A stretch of 64,000 nt of DNA from Colius striatus (lineage: Eukaryota > Chordata > Aves > Coliiformes > Coliidae): positions 141,216,671-141,280,670 of the forward strand of contig NC_084759.1 in the NCBI RefSeq assembly GCF_028858725.1. Direction: 5' to 3'. The notes under the pieces were generated by a model. It did not search any database and was not told the origin of the DNA. It was given only the letters and a program-made list of their open reading frames with translations. Of this stretch, positions 1 to 11,214 are shown piece by piece. How positions within the stretch are numbered: position 1 is the stretch's first letter; every line of letters starts with the position of its first letter. The position numbers and the translations under genes are program-made.

Positions 1-496
1 CTGCTTCCAGTTCAGAGCTGGCTTGCCTCTGGCTAGCTTGGGTATGGACAGAGTCTGTCTGCAAAATACATTGTGATGTTTAGGTCCAAGAGGGCTGGGA
101 GATATCAATGTAAAGCTCTCTCAAAATGCAGCTACTGTCCTGCCTCCCAGCAAAAGAGTTGAGAGGAAGAAAAAAACCTCAAAGAATTTAAACATTTTCT
201 TTCCATGCTGTTGTGTTCACTCCATGGTAGATGGGAAAGCCAGTGAGTCAGACAAACATGCCTCAACTCAAATGATAGCAGAGTCTAGCCAGGCATTTCC
301 TGGTCATTCACGGGTTTAGTTTTGTAATATCAATTTTCTGCCACTGTTACTCTGGAGACCTGAAGCTGGTTGTCAAACTCAGGAGCAACTCACATTTTGG
401 AAACACCCCTGGGGGCCTCGTTTCACAACTCAAATCCAAAGTAGGCAGGCCCATGGGAGTGAGACTCTGCACTGCTTTCTCTCTCTTGCTCTTTAG
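1..496 (+). other. ADA2: ADA2 intron (left part)
   Basis: This stretch precedes the first recognisable ADA2 exon and ends in a pyrimidine-rich tract and AG at 495-496, so it is read as intron. I see no exon, RNA gene or repeat in it. The upstream ADA2 exons (signal peptide, dimerisation region, PRB insertion and the first metal-binding histidines) must lie to the left of the window. Confidence 0.6.
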
Positions 497-587
497 GATG
501 CTGAATGTTTCCCAGATTAAAGAAGCCGTCATCACTGCCATGGCACTCAGAGCCCACTTCCCAGACACCCTGGCTGGCTTCGACCTG
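497..587 (+). CDS. ADA2: ADA2 exon (first in window)
   Basis: The acceptor is CTTTAG at 491-496 and the donor GTAACC at 588. The exon encodes [19 protein letters not shown] and then PDTLAGFDL. It matches the human segment leading into AGFDLVGHED. One base belongs to a codon begun in the previous, unseen exon. Confidence 0.85.
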
Positions 588-3500
588 GTAACCCTATTTC
601 TTCTGTGGCTTCGCGTTAACCTCTAGAGGTGGGATATAACTACATGTATAATACAGCACTTACATGGTTTTTATACCAGAGCCAGATCCTCTGCCGCCAT
701 ACTGAAATCGGTCTCACTGATTCACAGACCCTCCAGCTAAGGATTTTGTTGAGGGTAATTGACATCCTCTAAAAGAATCAGCTCCCTGCCCTGCAGCACT
801 GTAATTTCAGTACAGTTGGCACCTCAGTGATATATAGCTGTAAGTCCCATCATCTTCCAGAGCATGTTCAGAAATACCTTTCCTCTTTCCCTTAGGTTGG
901 AGATGAGGATGAAGGTCATTCTTTATGGGACCTAAAGGATGCCCTGACCATCCCATATTCCTTGGGGGTCAACTTGCCATACTTTTTCCATGCTGGGGAG
1001 ACTGGTAAGGATGAGGACTCGAGACCTGTTGTTGCTTGCAGAGGCAAGAAGTAAAGCCTTGCAAAGCACAGATGAGGCAAGCTTGGCTGTATCAAGATAA
1101 TATGTGCATGTATAAAATCGGTTTCCCCTATGCTTTCCCCTCATATCAGCTTGTTGCTGTAGCATTCCTCCTCTGCCTGCTCCCTCCTCTTGACTGTAGC
1201 CATCAGGTTGCTCAGGGTAAGGTTTAGCAAATACCTCATTGTAGCTGACAGGAAAAGTGATGATGAAAGGCTGAGGGAGCTGGGGCTCTTTAGCTGGGAA
1301 GAGACTCAGGAGTGATCTCATTAGTGTTTACAAATACATAAAGGGCGGATGTCAGGAGGATGGAGCCAGGCTGTTATCAATGATGTCCAATGATAGGACA
1401 AGGGGCAATGGGTACAAGCTAGAGCATAAGAGGATCCAAAGAAACATAAGGAAAAACTTCTTCACTGTGAGGGTGACGGAGCACTGGAACAGGCTGCCCA
1501 GATGGGTTGTGGAGTCTCCTTCTCTAGAGACATTCAAAACCCACCTGGATGAGTTCCTGTGTGACCTACTTTAGGTGGTCTTGCTCTGGCAGGGGGGTTG
1601 GACTAGATGATCTTTCGAGGTCCCTTCCAGCCCTTAAGATTCTGTGATTCCGTGTGACACGGACTCGTGCTGCAACTGTTATTGCTGGTAGCTATTTCCG
1701 CTTTGGAGCAGGGCTCACCTCCCAGCCACAGCAGCAGCAGAACTCCTAAGCCAGTATTTTACATGCTAAGGTGAAGGAATGTCTGAGCCAGCTGCCAGTC
1801 TTAACTGAATATACTCATCAAAGTAACCAATTGTTACCCTTCATTCCTGGGGCAATGTACTATTATTATTGGCAATATATTATTCAGGCCGTATGGGTGG
1901 GATTTGTCCTAACCATGCATGACAATTGTGTCTGACTTGTGTGTTATGCATAATGTGTGTTGACATCTACAGAGAAAGTGTCTACATCTGAACTAGCTGC
2001 CCTAGTCTCCCTTTACAGCCATGGACAATAACAAGCATTTCTAAGGTGCAATACCTCTCACCTGAATGCACGGGCCGTTTCAAAGGAGTTATTGCTTCTC
2101 CCCATTGACTGTGGATGGACACTAGCATGATTAATTGGGCTTGTTAGAGCAATACTCTGGACATCTAAAGTCAGGAGAGATGAGGAGGTACCTCTATGCT
2201 GGGCGTTGTCCTGAGGAGATTTTGGATCCTCATTTCACTGAAAATGCAAAGCAGGAACTCAGAGCATAAGCAGGCCTCTTACCTTGCAACTGGGACATTT
2301 ACTAACAAAGTCATCTATCAGTTTTAGAAGTTACGTTTCCTCACAGCACTGCAGTGATTCTTCCCTCTCTCTGTTCAGACTGGCAGGGCACCTCCGTAGA
2401 CAATAACGTGCTGGATGCATTGCTGCTGAATACCAGCCGAATTGGCCATGGACTTGCCCTCGTTAAACACCCAGTAGCCAAAAGCTTGTCTCTGAAGAAG
2501 GATATACCTGTAGAAATCTGTCCCGTCTCCAACCAGGTATGTTGATAAAAGCTTAGGTCTTGGGGCTGGGACTCTGGATTTACCGTAGCAGCTAAGGAAT
2601 GGCAGGGAGCTGGAGGCAGCTAGATGTTGATAATATCCTGGTTGAAAATAAACTAACCATGAGCCAGCAATGTGCCCTCATGGCCAAGAAGGCCAATGGC
2701 ATCCTGGGATGCATCAAGAAGAGTGTGGCCAGCAGGTCGAAGGAGGTTTTGGTGAGGCCTTATCTGGAGTCCTGTGTCCAGTTCTGGCCTCCCCGGTTCA
2801 AGAGGGACAGGGAGCTGCTGGAGAGAGGCCAGCACAGGGCCACCAAGATGATCAGGGGACTGGAGCATCTTTCTTATGCGGAAAAGCTGCGGGAGCTGGG
2901 GCTGTTTAGTCTGGAGGAGACTGTGGGGGATCTCATTAATATTTACAAATATCTAAATGGTGGGTATCAGGAGGTTGGGGCATCACTTTTTCCTATTGTA
3001 TCTAGTGACAGGACAAGACATAATGGGATGAAGCTGGAACACAAGAAGTTCCATTTAAACATAAGGAAAAACTATTTTGCTGTGAGAGTGAGGGAGCCCT
3101 GGCACAGGCTGCCCAGGGAAAGCATCAGTCTCCTTCTCTGGAGTTTTTCAGAACCGGCCTGGATGCATTCCTGTGTGATCCGATCTAGGTGGACCTGCTT
3201 TGGCAGGCAGGTTGGACTAGATGATCTCTAAAGGTCTCTTCCAACCCCTACCATTCTATGATTCTATGTTTTATTGCACCTCCTCCACACAACATTGCAC
3301 TGCAGTCTGCTGTGTAGACACACGCTGTGTATACATAAGGCTTGCAATGCCAGTCAGCTCAAAATCATTTAAATTGCTATCCAGGGGAACCTGGGAAGGC
3401 AGTCCTCCCTCATGGAGATGAGCCAAGGCGGTACTTAAAGAGACATAATTGAAAATACTTCAAAGACAGCAAGGCCAGAGGCTGAAAAGCTGGGATTGTA

Positions 3501-5219
3501 ACTGAAATTATTTTGGTTTTGTAGCATTCATAACTCGGGGAAACCCTTTTGTAACACATTAGCATGGTGCTCGTTTTCCCCTGGGTACAGCAGAACAAAT
3601 GCTCTGGGGTAGAGATGTACCAGTGTGAGTCTTGAGGGAGAGAACCCCGATACCAGCTCCAGAGGCCCTGGGCCTTATAAGCATCGTTGCAGATATGCAA
3701 CCAAAAGACTGACCCAGAAACGCTCACAGTCTAACTGTTCTAAATAAGCTGAAGTTATTCACTGCACTGGCCTTGATTTAGGTGATTAATGTAATAAAAT
3801 GGTCTCTTTGGAGAGGAGACAAGTGGGTGCTTCCTGCAGCCTAACCCTGAACAGTCCTATGAAAGCTCTTTCTCCCTGGTGACACAGGCAGCTGTAGCAA
3901 GTATGCAGTGTGATGGGTGCCGTGATGCAAACGCGGCTACAGCAGTAACCTGATGTGGTGTTGTCTCCCTCCTTTCCCCACCAAGGTCCTGATGTTGGTA
4001 GCTGACTTGAGGAGTCACCCTGCAGCTGACCTTATGGCTGAAGGGCACCCCATTGTGATCAGCCCCGATGATCCCCCTATCTTTGGGGCAAAAGGAGTCT
4101 CCTATGACTTCTATGAGGTGTTCATGGCCATCGGAGGGATGAATGCTGACCTGAGGACCTTAAAACAACTTGCTCTTAACTCCATAAAGTAAGTTCCTTA
4201 CCTCTCTCATCTAGGCCTAGTAATGCTAAGGGAACTACCAGCTTGCTCCTTGGGAAACCTCTGAGGTTTTGGCTCCAGAGTCTCCTCTGCAATGTGAGCT
4301 GAGCTTCTGTTACTCTAAGGTCCCCTCTGTGTGCCTTCTCCAAGAGCAGGACACAGGGACCCCAGAAGCTCCTCTTCCAATGCCCTTTTTCTATCTAAAT
4401 GTCTCAGTTTATTCCTCATTTTCCTTCCTTTGTGACCTTGCCTCCAGCACCTGGTTCTGGGTATGGGAGGAATCTTACATCTTTGTATCACTTGCCTATT
4501 TCTGCCTAAATTTGACCTGCTGCAGTGTATGCCATGACCCACTGGGGAAGTACAGGAAAACAATCTGCCAGCATGTAGTTTGTGGTGCGTTTAGCCACTT
4601 TTTCTATTTATCTGGACAGCTCTGAATATCCCAAAATAGTTTGAATATGGTGCCCAGGGTCTTTCTGCACATTCTTACACTCTTGTCTGTTTGCCAAATC
4701 CCATGCCAATTGTGGTGTCACTACCAAATCCTCACATGCCCAAGGAAATGACAAATACTTTTATTTCCTACCAGTTTGGACCAAGCCCGGCTGAAAGCAG
4801 CAGCAATGCTGTCTTTTTTATACTAGTTGCTGGGTGCCTCTCAGTGAGTCTCCAGCTCACACAGACCAAGCTGTTTGTCCTCATGGTGCAGGACTCTGTA
4901 GCTGTTGTTATGGCCATCACACTTTTTGTTCCAGCCTGAGCCCAGCTGGCAGGAGCTCAAGGTTCTTTACTTTGTGCTACTCTATACGGTGCAGGTATGT
5001 GCTGCAGGGGTTAATCTGTCACTGCTCCCCACCTTTTTGTTTTGATCTATGATCTCGAAATGGCTGCCTCCTTGTCTCCTGTCTGATACTGGCTTTTCTC
5101 CTCCTCACAGATACAGTGCCATGCTGCCAGATGAGAAAGCCAAGGCCATTGAGGTCTGGCAGGAAAAATGGGACCAATTTGTTGCTGACCTCTCGGATAG
5201 CTTTTTGAGGGAGCTTTAG
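497..5219 (+). CDS. ADA2: Adenosine deaminase 2, C-terminal half (five exons, 5' partial)
   Basis: ADA2 (CECR1) is a secreted, growth-factor-like zinc enzyme that converts adenosine and deoxyadenosine to inosine and deoxyinosine outside the cell. Coding exons seen: 497-587, 896-1004, 2379-2536, 3986-4188 and 5111-5219. All junctions are GT-AG and the phases agree, giving about 223 codons. Family motifs occur in order: AGFDLVG across the first junction; [11 protein letters not shown], holding a zinc-ligand histidine and the catalytic glutamate; RIGHG with the conserved active-site histidine; PVSNQ; then [12 protein letters not shown] with the paired aspartates, one a zinc ligand; and SYDFYEVFM. 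The C-terminus is slightly longer than remembered human ADA2. All active-site residues that fall in this half are present, so the gene looks functional. CR1 fragments sit in two of its introns. HDHD5 follows on the same strand, as in the conserved vertebrate block. Confidence 0.95.
896..1004 (+). CDS. ADA2: ADA2 exon with the HAGE motif
   Basis: The acceptor is CTTAG and the donor GTAAGG. The exon encodes [17 protein letters not shown] through [11 protein letters not shown]. The HAGE motif carries a zinc-binding histidine and the catalytic glutamate of the adenosine deaminase family. The last base begins the aspartate codon completed in the next exon. Confidence 0.95.
1262..1654 (+). repeat. 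CR1 LINE 3' fragment in an ADA2 intron
   Basis: This is the 5'-truncated end of a CR1 retroposon, sense to ADA2. It begins in the [11 protein letters not shown]-like region and runs through the final coding segment ([20 protein letters not shown]). It closes with the CR1 3' end TTGGACTAGATGATCTTT and an imperfect octamer tail (ATTCTGTG, ATTCCGTG). The imperfect tail suggests a moderately old copy. Confidence 0.9.
2379..2536 (+). CDS. ADA2: ADA2 exon with DWQGTS and RIGHG
   Basis: The acceptor is CTGTTCAG and the donor GTATGT. The exon encodes [32 protein letters not shown] and [11 protein letters not shown]. The RIGHG histidine is a conserved active-site residue. The exon ends in phase 0. 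Confidence 0.95.
2605..3268 (+). repeat. CR1 LINE 3' fragment in an ADA2 intron
   Basis: This 5'-truncated CR1 of about 660 bp is sense to ADA2. The encoded line runs [20 protein letters not shown], then [14 protein letters not shown], then [10 protein letters not shown]. It ends TTGGACTAGATGATCTCT and two perfect octamers (ATTCTATG) at 3253-3268. A 210-codon frame stays open through much of it, so it is one of the younger copies here. Confidence 0.93.
3986..4188 (+). CDS. ADA2: ADA2 exon with the DD metal motif
   Basis: The acceptor is CACCAAG and the donor GTAAGT. The exon encodes [39 protein letters not shown] and [19 protein letters not shown] (final lysine split). The paired aspartates are the family's zinc ligand and catalytic partner. 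The exon ends with two bases of a lysine codon. Confidence 0.95.
5111..5219 (+). CDS. ADA2: ADA2 last coding exon
   Basis: The acceptor is CTCACAG at 5104-5110. The exon encodes [35 protein letters not shown] and a TAG stop at 5217-5219. It fits the human tail, which also follows NSIKYS, but extends a few residues further. Confidence 0.9.
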
Positions 5220-7631
5220 AGGGGAGGAGACTCATCTCAGAAGGCATTTGGCAAGCCAGAGCTAGTAAGGCTTATTGTTAAGAGGGAGATTCTTTTTCCA
5301 TGTGACCTGAGCAGATGAATGGAGCTCAAAGTCTCACCTGGCAGCGAGTGATTCTGGTAAGCTAGGCTTAATGGGTTTAATGCTAAGAGTGAGCTTCTCT
5401 GTCCTGTGAAAGTCATGGGCTGGAGGTAAAAGGGAGCAGTAAGCCCTTTACAGCAACAATAACAGAACACTCTGCTCAAAATAGTCAAAACAATCCAAAA
5501 TTGCCAATGACCAAACCCTGACATCCTTATTCAGGAAAAACATGCTTTCTAATTAGAGTCAGTGGGAGATTGCCAACACGAGGAACTCTGAATTTCGCCT
5601 TATCATTACAAAATGCAGACCTTGTCCGGAAACAGCTAAGACAAACATCCAACCATTTGGGCCACTGACCTTCAGGAGAGCAAGGACTGAAAATGACTCT
5701 TGTTATGTTTAACCCCGGGCCTGCTGCCAAAATAACGCGGCTAGGTTGAAGAACCAGTCATAGGTCTGATGTCTGCTATTTCAGGACCTACCATGGCTGG
5801 AAACGACCTGATGGAACTTACTCGCAGAACATTTAAGCCTGGTTGCACAGTGATCATAAAGCCAGAGAGAGGTGTCTTGGTTGCTGACAAGGTTTGGGTT
5901 TTTTTTTTTTACTGCAAAATCTTTTCCTGTCCTCTGGTCATACGAAGCCAAAACACTTTTCATCTGAAAAGAAACACCCTGGCTTCTCAAGTCTAGCTTG
6001 ATTAAAACCATCTCCCTGCACTGGGCCATGTTAACTCAGGCATTTATAGGAAAAAACTTTTGATTTCAGGGAATTCCACTACAAGCATTTGTTGCCTAAC
6101 TCAGGGTGCAAATGTGCCCTTGTTCAGCCCGTCAGATGCCAGAGAACTGCTCTCACACTCTGGATATCCACAGTGAACCACAGTTCACTTGGACTTTTGT
6201 AGTTTCCAGCTCTTTGGCAAAAAGATACTGGAGCAACCACACAATAAACAGTGTCTGGACAAACAGATGCCCTTTCTTAATGTCATCAAAAATATCAGGA
6301 GAACAGCTAGCTGTTAGGAGATCAAAAAAAAAAATCTTGATTTTTAGCAGGATGCTAAATTTTGGCAAAATCCTTCAGCACACATACCCCAAGCACACCA
6401 CCAAGATCAACCAGCATCTCTCCCTTCTCCCTGAGTTCAGTACAATTATGGCTTGCATCAGCCATGGGACAAGTGACAAAAGTTTCTGGTGGAAGACATC
6501 TCCCTCCTCTGAGCTGCAGGCTTGTGAGGCTTTCCTGATCTGACCAGCTCAGGGAAATTGGCTGTCTTTGTGTTTTCTGCTAATTGTCTCAAGCTGCCTG
6601 GCCATAGAGTTTATTTCCACTGCCCTTGGTTAAAACACCTTAGCAGGAGGTAAATAGACTTACTACAGAAGTGGATCAAGCTGCACAACCCACACACCCC
6701 GTGTTGAATGGCCCACAGTCTGCAGATTCATCTCTCCTTATACTAGGGAAAAAAACCCCAACCAAACCACTCTACAAACCCCATAACAGAAACTAAAGAA
6801 AACCACAATAAATCAAAGGTGTCTGCATTGCAGAAGCCAGCACCACAAACCACAGAAAGTAAAAAGCGGGTAACCCAGTCCCACACCTCCCTAACCAAGG
6901 GGTGGGTGCCTCACACCCATAACCCTTTTCAGCCACAGCTGCCTCTGCTCCAGCTCACTCTGTCCACACACCCCACACCTTCCTCTGAAGCACCTGCAGC
7001 TGCCCTTTCCTGGGCTTTGATGCTTATCCTAGGGTAAGCTTTATACTGGAGGAGGAGCCAGAGCAGAGCTACCTTCCCTCCTCCTCCATGGGTGCTGCAC
7101 ACAGAGCTCAGTCTAAAGTCCCTAAGGGAGGCTTTAGTCATGGTCAGATTATTAATGTTGACTTGGGAAATCCCTCATTTCTAATGCTGATGAGGAAAAC
7201 TGCTGCAAATATGTGGAATGTCTGCTAACTAGTTACTCAAAGCCATGTCCCTCGGCTCCCTGATCTTTCAGCTTTGCTATGTGGGGATGGATGAACATTT
7301 TTATTTGCTGAGTTGATTCTACTCTAAATGTGCTTCTTTGCTGCCAAGGCAAAGTTAAACATCACACAAAGCTAGTGTGGGAGGAGCTGAGCTCCTCAGC
7401 AGAGGGTGATCCATGTCGCTTCCTTTTCTGCCAAGGGTTTCAGCTCTTCCTCCATATGGTCTCTTGAGGGCTTGAAACACTGGTGACATTTCAGTTCCCT
7501 GTAGTCCTCCCTCCTCTCTTGACTCTGGTTATACAAAAAAGGAAGGATTTAGGGTGGACCACAGCAGTTAAAAAAAAAAAAAGACCCATTCATTCAGATT
7601 GATCCCCAAAGCTTTGGGTAACTTATAATAA
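5220..7631. other. ADA2 3' UTR and intergenic DNA
   Basis: No coding exon is recognised. The left part should be the ADA2 3' UTR. AATAAA hexamers occur at 6243-6248, 6807-6812 and 7627-7632. A-rich and T-rich runs are present, but no RNA gene or other repeat was noticed. Confidence 0.5.
6243..6248 (+). terminator. ADA2: Candidate ADA2 polyadenylation signal
   Basis: This is a canonical AATAAA about 1.0 kb past the ADA2 stop, the first one found reading downstream. Later hexamers at 6807 and 7627 are alternatives. No transcript data support the choice. Confidence 0.25.
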
Positions 7632-7998
7632 AAGCCTGAGGGAGCTGGAGTACTTTAGCTTGGAGAAGAGGAGACTGAGGGGTGACCTCATTAATGTTTA
7701 CAAATTCATAAAGGGTGAGTGTCAGGAGGATGGAGCCAGGCTGTTCTCAGTGATGTCCAATGATAGGACATGGGGCAATGGGTACAAGCTGGAACATAAG
7801 AGGTTCCAAAGGAACACAAGGAAGAATTTCTTCACTGTGAGGATGACGGGGCACTGGAACAGGCTGCCCAGGTGGGTTGTGGAGTCTCCTTCTCTGGAGA
7901 GAGAGTCTCCTTCTCAAAACCCACCTGGATGAGTTCCTGTATGACCTACTCTATGTGGCCTGCTCTGGCAGGGGGATTGGAATAGGTGAGGTCCCTTT
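7632..7998 (+). repeat. CR1 LINE 3' fragment
   Basis: This truncated CR1 is closely related to the copy at 1262-1654 ([30 protein letters not shown]). It has a short internal tandem duplication of the TCTCCTTCTC segment near 7885-7916, and its 3' end decays after GGATTGGAATAGGTGAGG. The terminal octamers are missing. Confidence 0.88.
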
Positions 7999-10734
7999 GT
8001 TGATTCACAGTAACACTGCAAGGCTTTTGCTGCCCATCCATTCCCTCACCCTCGGCACCCTGGCTCCCTGCTCACATTTCTTGGCAAATACATGCCATAT
8101 AATGCTTTCTTGCCTGTCTCTTTCAGAACTTTGTATATATTTGCACTTTAAAACCTGTTTTAAGGCTGGAGTACAGTTATCAGGGACTGTGAAATGTCTT
8201 TGCAGCACACTGCAAAGGGCCATTTGATCCATGGGGCTAACACGCTATGGAATCAAACCCAAGCCACCTGGCAGAGACATAACACAAGTCCTTCAGCCCC
8301 CACTTCCTCAAACCACATGGCAGCTGCATCCAGCTCAGGGCTGTGTTTTCATAAAGAGACCACTCAACAGACAGGATTTGCTTGTGCTACAGTTTTGTAC
8401 CATCTCTGTGGCAATTACAGGTTAGGAAAGCAAAAGGAACTACTGAAGGTCGTTTTACATGCTTTTAGCATGACTTTAACAGAGGGAAACAAGGAGAAGA
8501 GTAAACTATGTGACCAGCCTATTCTTTACAAAGCTGGCAAAGTGCCTCGTGGAGCACCAGCTAACTACACAGTAGTTAGACTTGAGGTTTTTTACCTGAA
8601 GTGCTGGTGGTGGGCATGGAAAAAAAGGGCCAGCTAGAGAAATTGAGGATGGGAGATGAAGGAAGTATTTTGACAATTGGGGCTCGAGGCAGCTGTAAGG
8701 GTGGTGGGAGGCAGAGTGGGGCAGATCTAAAGGGGCTCCCCTTTAGTCTCCATCTGGACTCAGGAGCGAGGAAGGAAAGCAGAAAATCTGTGGAAGATTC
8801 TGTAACAGTTACTTCAAGCAGCCATACCAATGTGTCAAGCCTTATGCCTGTTATCTCCCTCATCTGTCTCTCCCTGTGGCCCCTTCAGGTTCAATTGTTT
8901 AAATAGGAGGTGGATGGAGCATAGTTGGCAGCACACGGTGTCACAGGTCTAGCAGTGTTTTGTGGCAGATCAGCTTAGGCTGCCTTTGAGGCACTTGAGT
9001 GAATGAAATATTTGCCTCCTGGTCACTTACCAGCAGGAAGTGGCTGATCCAGCACTAGTAGTTGCCATTAAAAACCATGCCAATAAAAACAGAGGAGCAA
9101 AGTAGCTGGTTGAAAATAAAGATAGGCCCAAATGAGCAGCTGGATCTATATGTCATCTCCATCACTGCACTGGGACTATGTAGATGCCAGATGCAAAGCA
9201 AAGCCCTCTGGCCATAAAAGGCAGGGCTATAGACCTGGTTTCCACAAGTTCCTGATGCCCAGCCTCCTTCAGGCTTTTCTCCTGGGAGTCTCTGAATCAG
9301 TTGCTTCACAGGTAGTAGAAGGACATTTCTTTGGCCAGAAACTTGTAGCTCCAATTGGCTCAGTACTTAATTCCTTTATTCTCATGCTTGCAGCAGTTGC
9401 AATCATTCCAGGTCTATCGAGTGTTTTCTGTCTGCTGAGGGACAGGCAGGTGAAGGGTCTGGCTCTCAATTCTTCTGGCTTGTCATTTTTATCAGGCTGT
9501 GTCCTCCCCCTTGGTCATTACAGGATAAGAAAGGCATTGTACTGCATTTTCTCAGCCTTTAGCTTGTCCATCATTCCATGAGCAGGCTGCAGCAGAGAAA
9601 AAGAGATAAACTGATGGGGGGAGGGTTGGTTCAGGCCATTAGATTCTCTGCAGTGAGAAAAGAGATTGAAGGTACAGCTTCTTTTGAGGATGATGTTAGA
9701 AGGTCAGGAAAGGGGGTGGGGGTGATGACAGGGCTATGAGTCCAGGGAAAACAGAGATGCAAAGTTTACATAGGAGCCCATGGGAGAAGGCTGTGGGCAA
9801 CTGCTTGTTTTGCTTGTCTTTAAAAGCAGCTATGAAGGGGAGTGGGGGAAGCATCTAAGCACAGTTTAGACAGAGGAAGAAGAGGGGGTTTCCTGTGGGC
9901 TGATGTGAAAAGGGCAGGCAGACCATCTCTGGGAGCATTGGGGTACATGACTGTTGCCAGATGTGCCCGCAGAAGAAATCATAAGGTTGATCTACATATA
10001 ATACGCAGGACGGAAAGCTTCTGGTAGAGTCACAGAGAAAATCTTAACTCTTGAAGGGAAAATGACAATGACTGGATGTGTTTGTCAGAGGGATGAGGGG
10101 CTGAAGCCTGCAGGCTGGCACTGGGACGATGGGGGTTCAGCAGCCAAAGCAGGCACTGCAGGGTGCGGTGCTTGGCAGCCCTGTGGCCTTTGGGCCCTGC
10201 TGAGGGTGCCAGGCTCAGCCTGTGCCTGACCGCTGGCAAACGGCCTCTGTGCTGGTTTAAAAATAAGCACTTCACCCTGTTGGACAGTCTTCCTTGTAAA
10301 AATAAACAGAGCAGCTCTGCTGGCCTGCCAGGAACGCTGGCTGGGGCACACGCATACTTGTGAGGCACCTCTTCAATGGTGGGCACCCCAGCTGGTAACA
10401 CAGGGTAGGTAACACAGCCCTCTCCACTGACACAATGAGCACAACATCCCCCACAGATCCCAGGCCCTACTTCCAACATCCCTTCCCTATGCTGTGTGAG
10501 CCCAAACCACACCAAAACTCTCTGCTCCGGCTTAGCCACAGTAGGGAAATGCTGCAAAGCTGGGAAACGGCATTAGTGGGGCTGGCACCTCACGCTGTGG
10601 CGACGAGGTTGGGGGGTGGGGGGAGGTTAGAAACTGTTGCCCCACATCTCCAAAGTTTGCTTTGAGGCAGAACAACATGCCCTCCCTCCAGCTGCCGGCA
10701 CCCTGCCCCTGCCTGAGCAGCAGCTGGCCTTACA
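7999..10734. other. Intergenic DNA without recognised genes
   Basis: Frames of 100-175 codons occur here on both strands, but none shows a known domain or convincing splice partners. No repeat family was recognised. GC content rises towards 10.1-10.7 kb. Confidence 0.5.
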
Positions 10735-11092
10735 GCGAGAGGTTTAGGGGGAGTGGGGCTGTGCGGGGTGGTTGTGGGGGGCCAGGTGTGTGTACACACC
10801 GTCAGGTGAGGGGCTGCGGCCGCCCGTACAGTGAGGTGTTTAGGGGGAGCGGGGCTGTGCGGGGTTGGTGTGGGGAGGCGGGTGTGTGTCCGCACCCTCA
10901 GGACTGCGGCCGCCCTCGCAGTGAGGTGTTTAGGGGGCGCGGGGCTGTGCGGGGTTGGTGTGGGGAGGCGGGTGTGTGTCCGCACCCTCAGGACTGCGGC
11001 CGCCCTCGCAGTGAGGTGTTTAGGGGGAGCGGGGCTGTGCGGGGTTGGTGTGGGGAGGCGGGTGTGTGCGCGCCCTCAGGTGAGGGGCTGCG
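10735..11092 (+). repeat. GC-rich minisatellite, 90-bp unit, about four copies
   Basis: Units beginning GTGAGGTGTTTAGGGGG start at 10831, 10921 and 11011, exactly 90 bp apart. A more diverged unit precedes them from about 10735, and the last one changes after GGCGGGTGTGTG. The units at 10831 and 10921 are nearly identical. Each carries a CGGCCGC core (10897, 10987 and a variant). Because 90 is divisible by three, frames of 130-218 codons run through on both strands with repeated peptides; these are by-products of the period. The array lies about 2.1 kb upstream of the HDHD5 start. Confidence 0.93.
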
Positions 11093-11158
11093 GGCCCGCC
11101 CCGCGCCCGCCTTCCCGCGCGGTGGAGCGGCGGCGCCCCCTGCTGGATTCCGCGGGAG

Positions 11159-11214
11159 CCCTTCTCCTCTACCACCTCAAACCCTGCCACCCTCGGTGTT
11201 GTTGCCAACGCCTG
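11159..11214 (+). repeat. 56-bp duplicated segment, copy A
   Basis: The segment starting CCCTTCTCCT and ending TTGCCAACGCCTG is found again at 12815-12870 with one visible mismatch. The flanks are unrelated. Copy A directly follows the 90-bp minisatellite and its GC-rich border. Confidence 0.9.

Noticed and set aside
8194-9581. Overlapping frames of 95-149 codons between ADA2 and HDHD5
   Set aside because: No domain, no coherent exon series and no strand preference; they are treated as chance.
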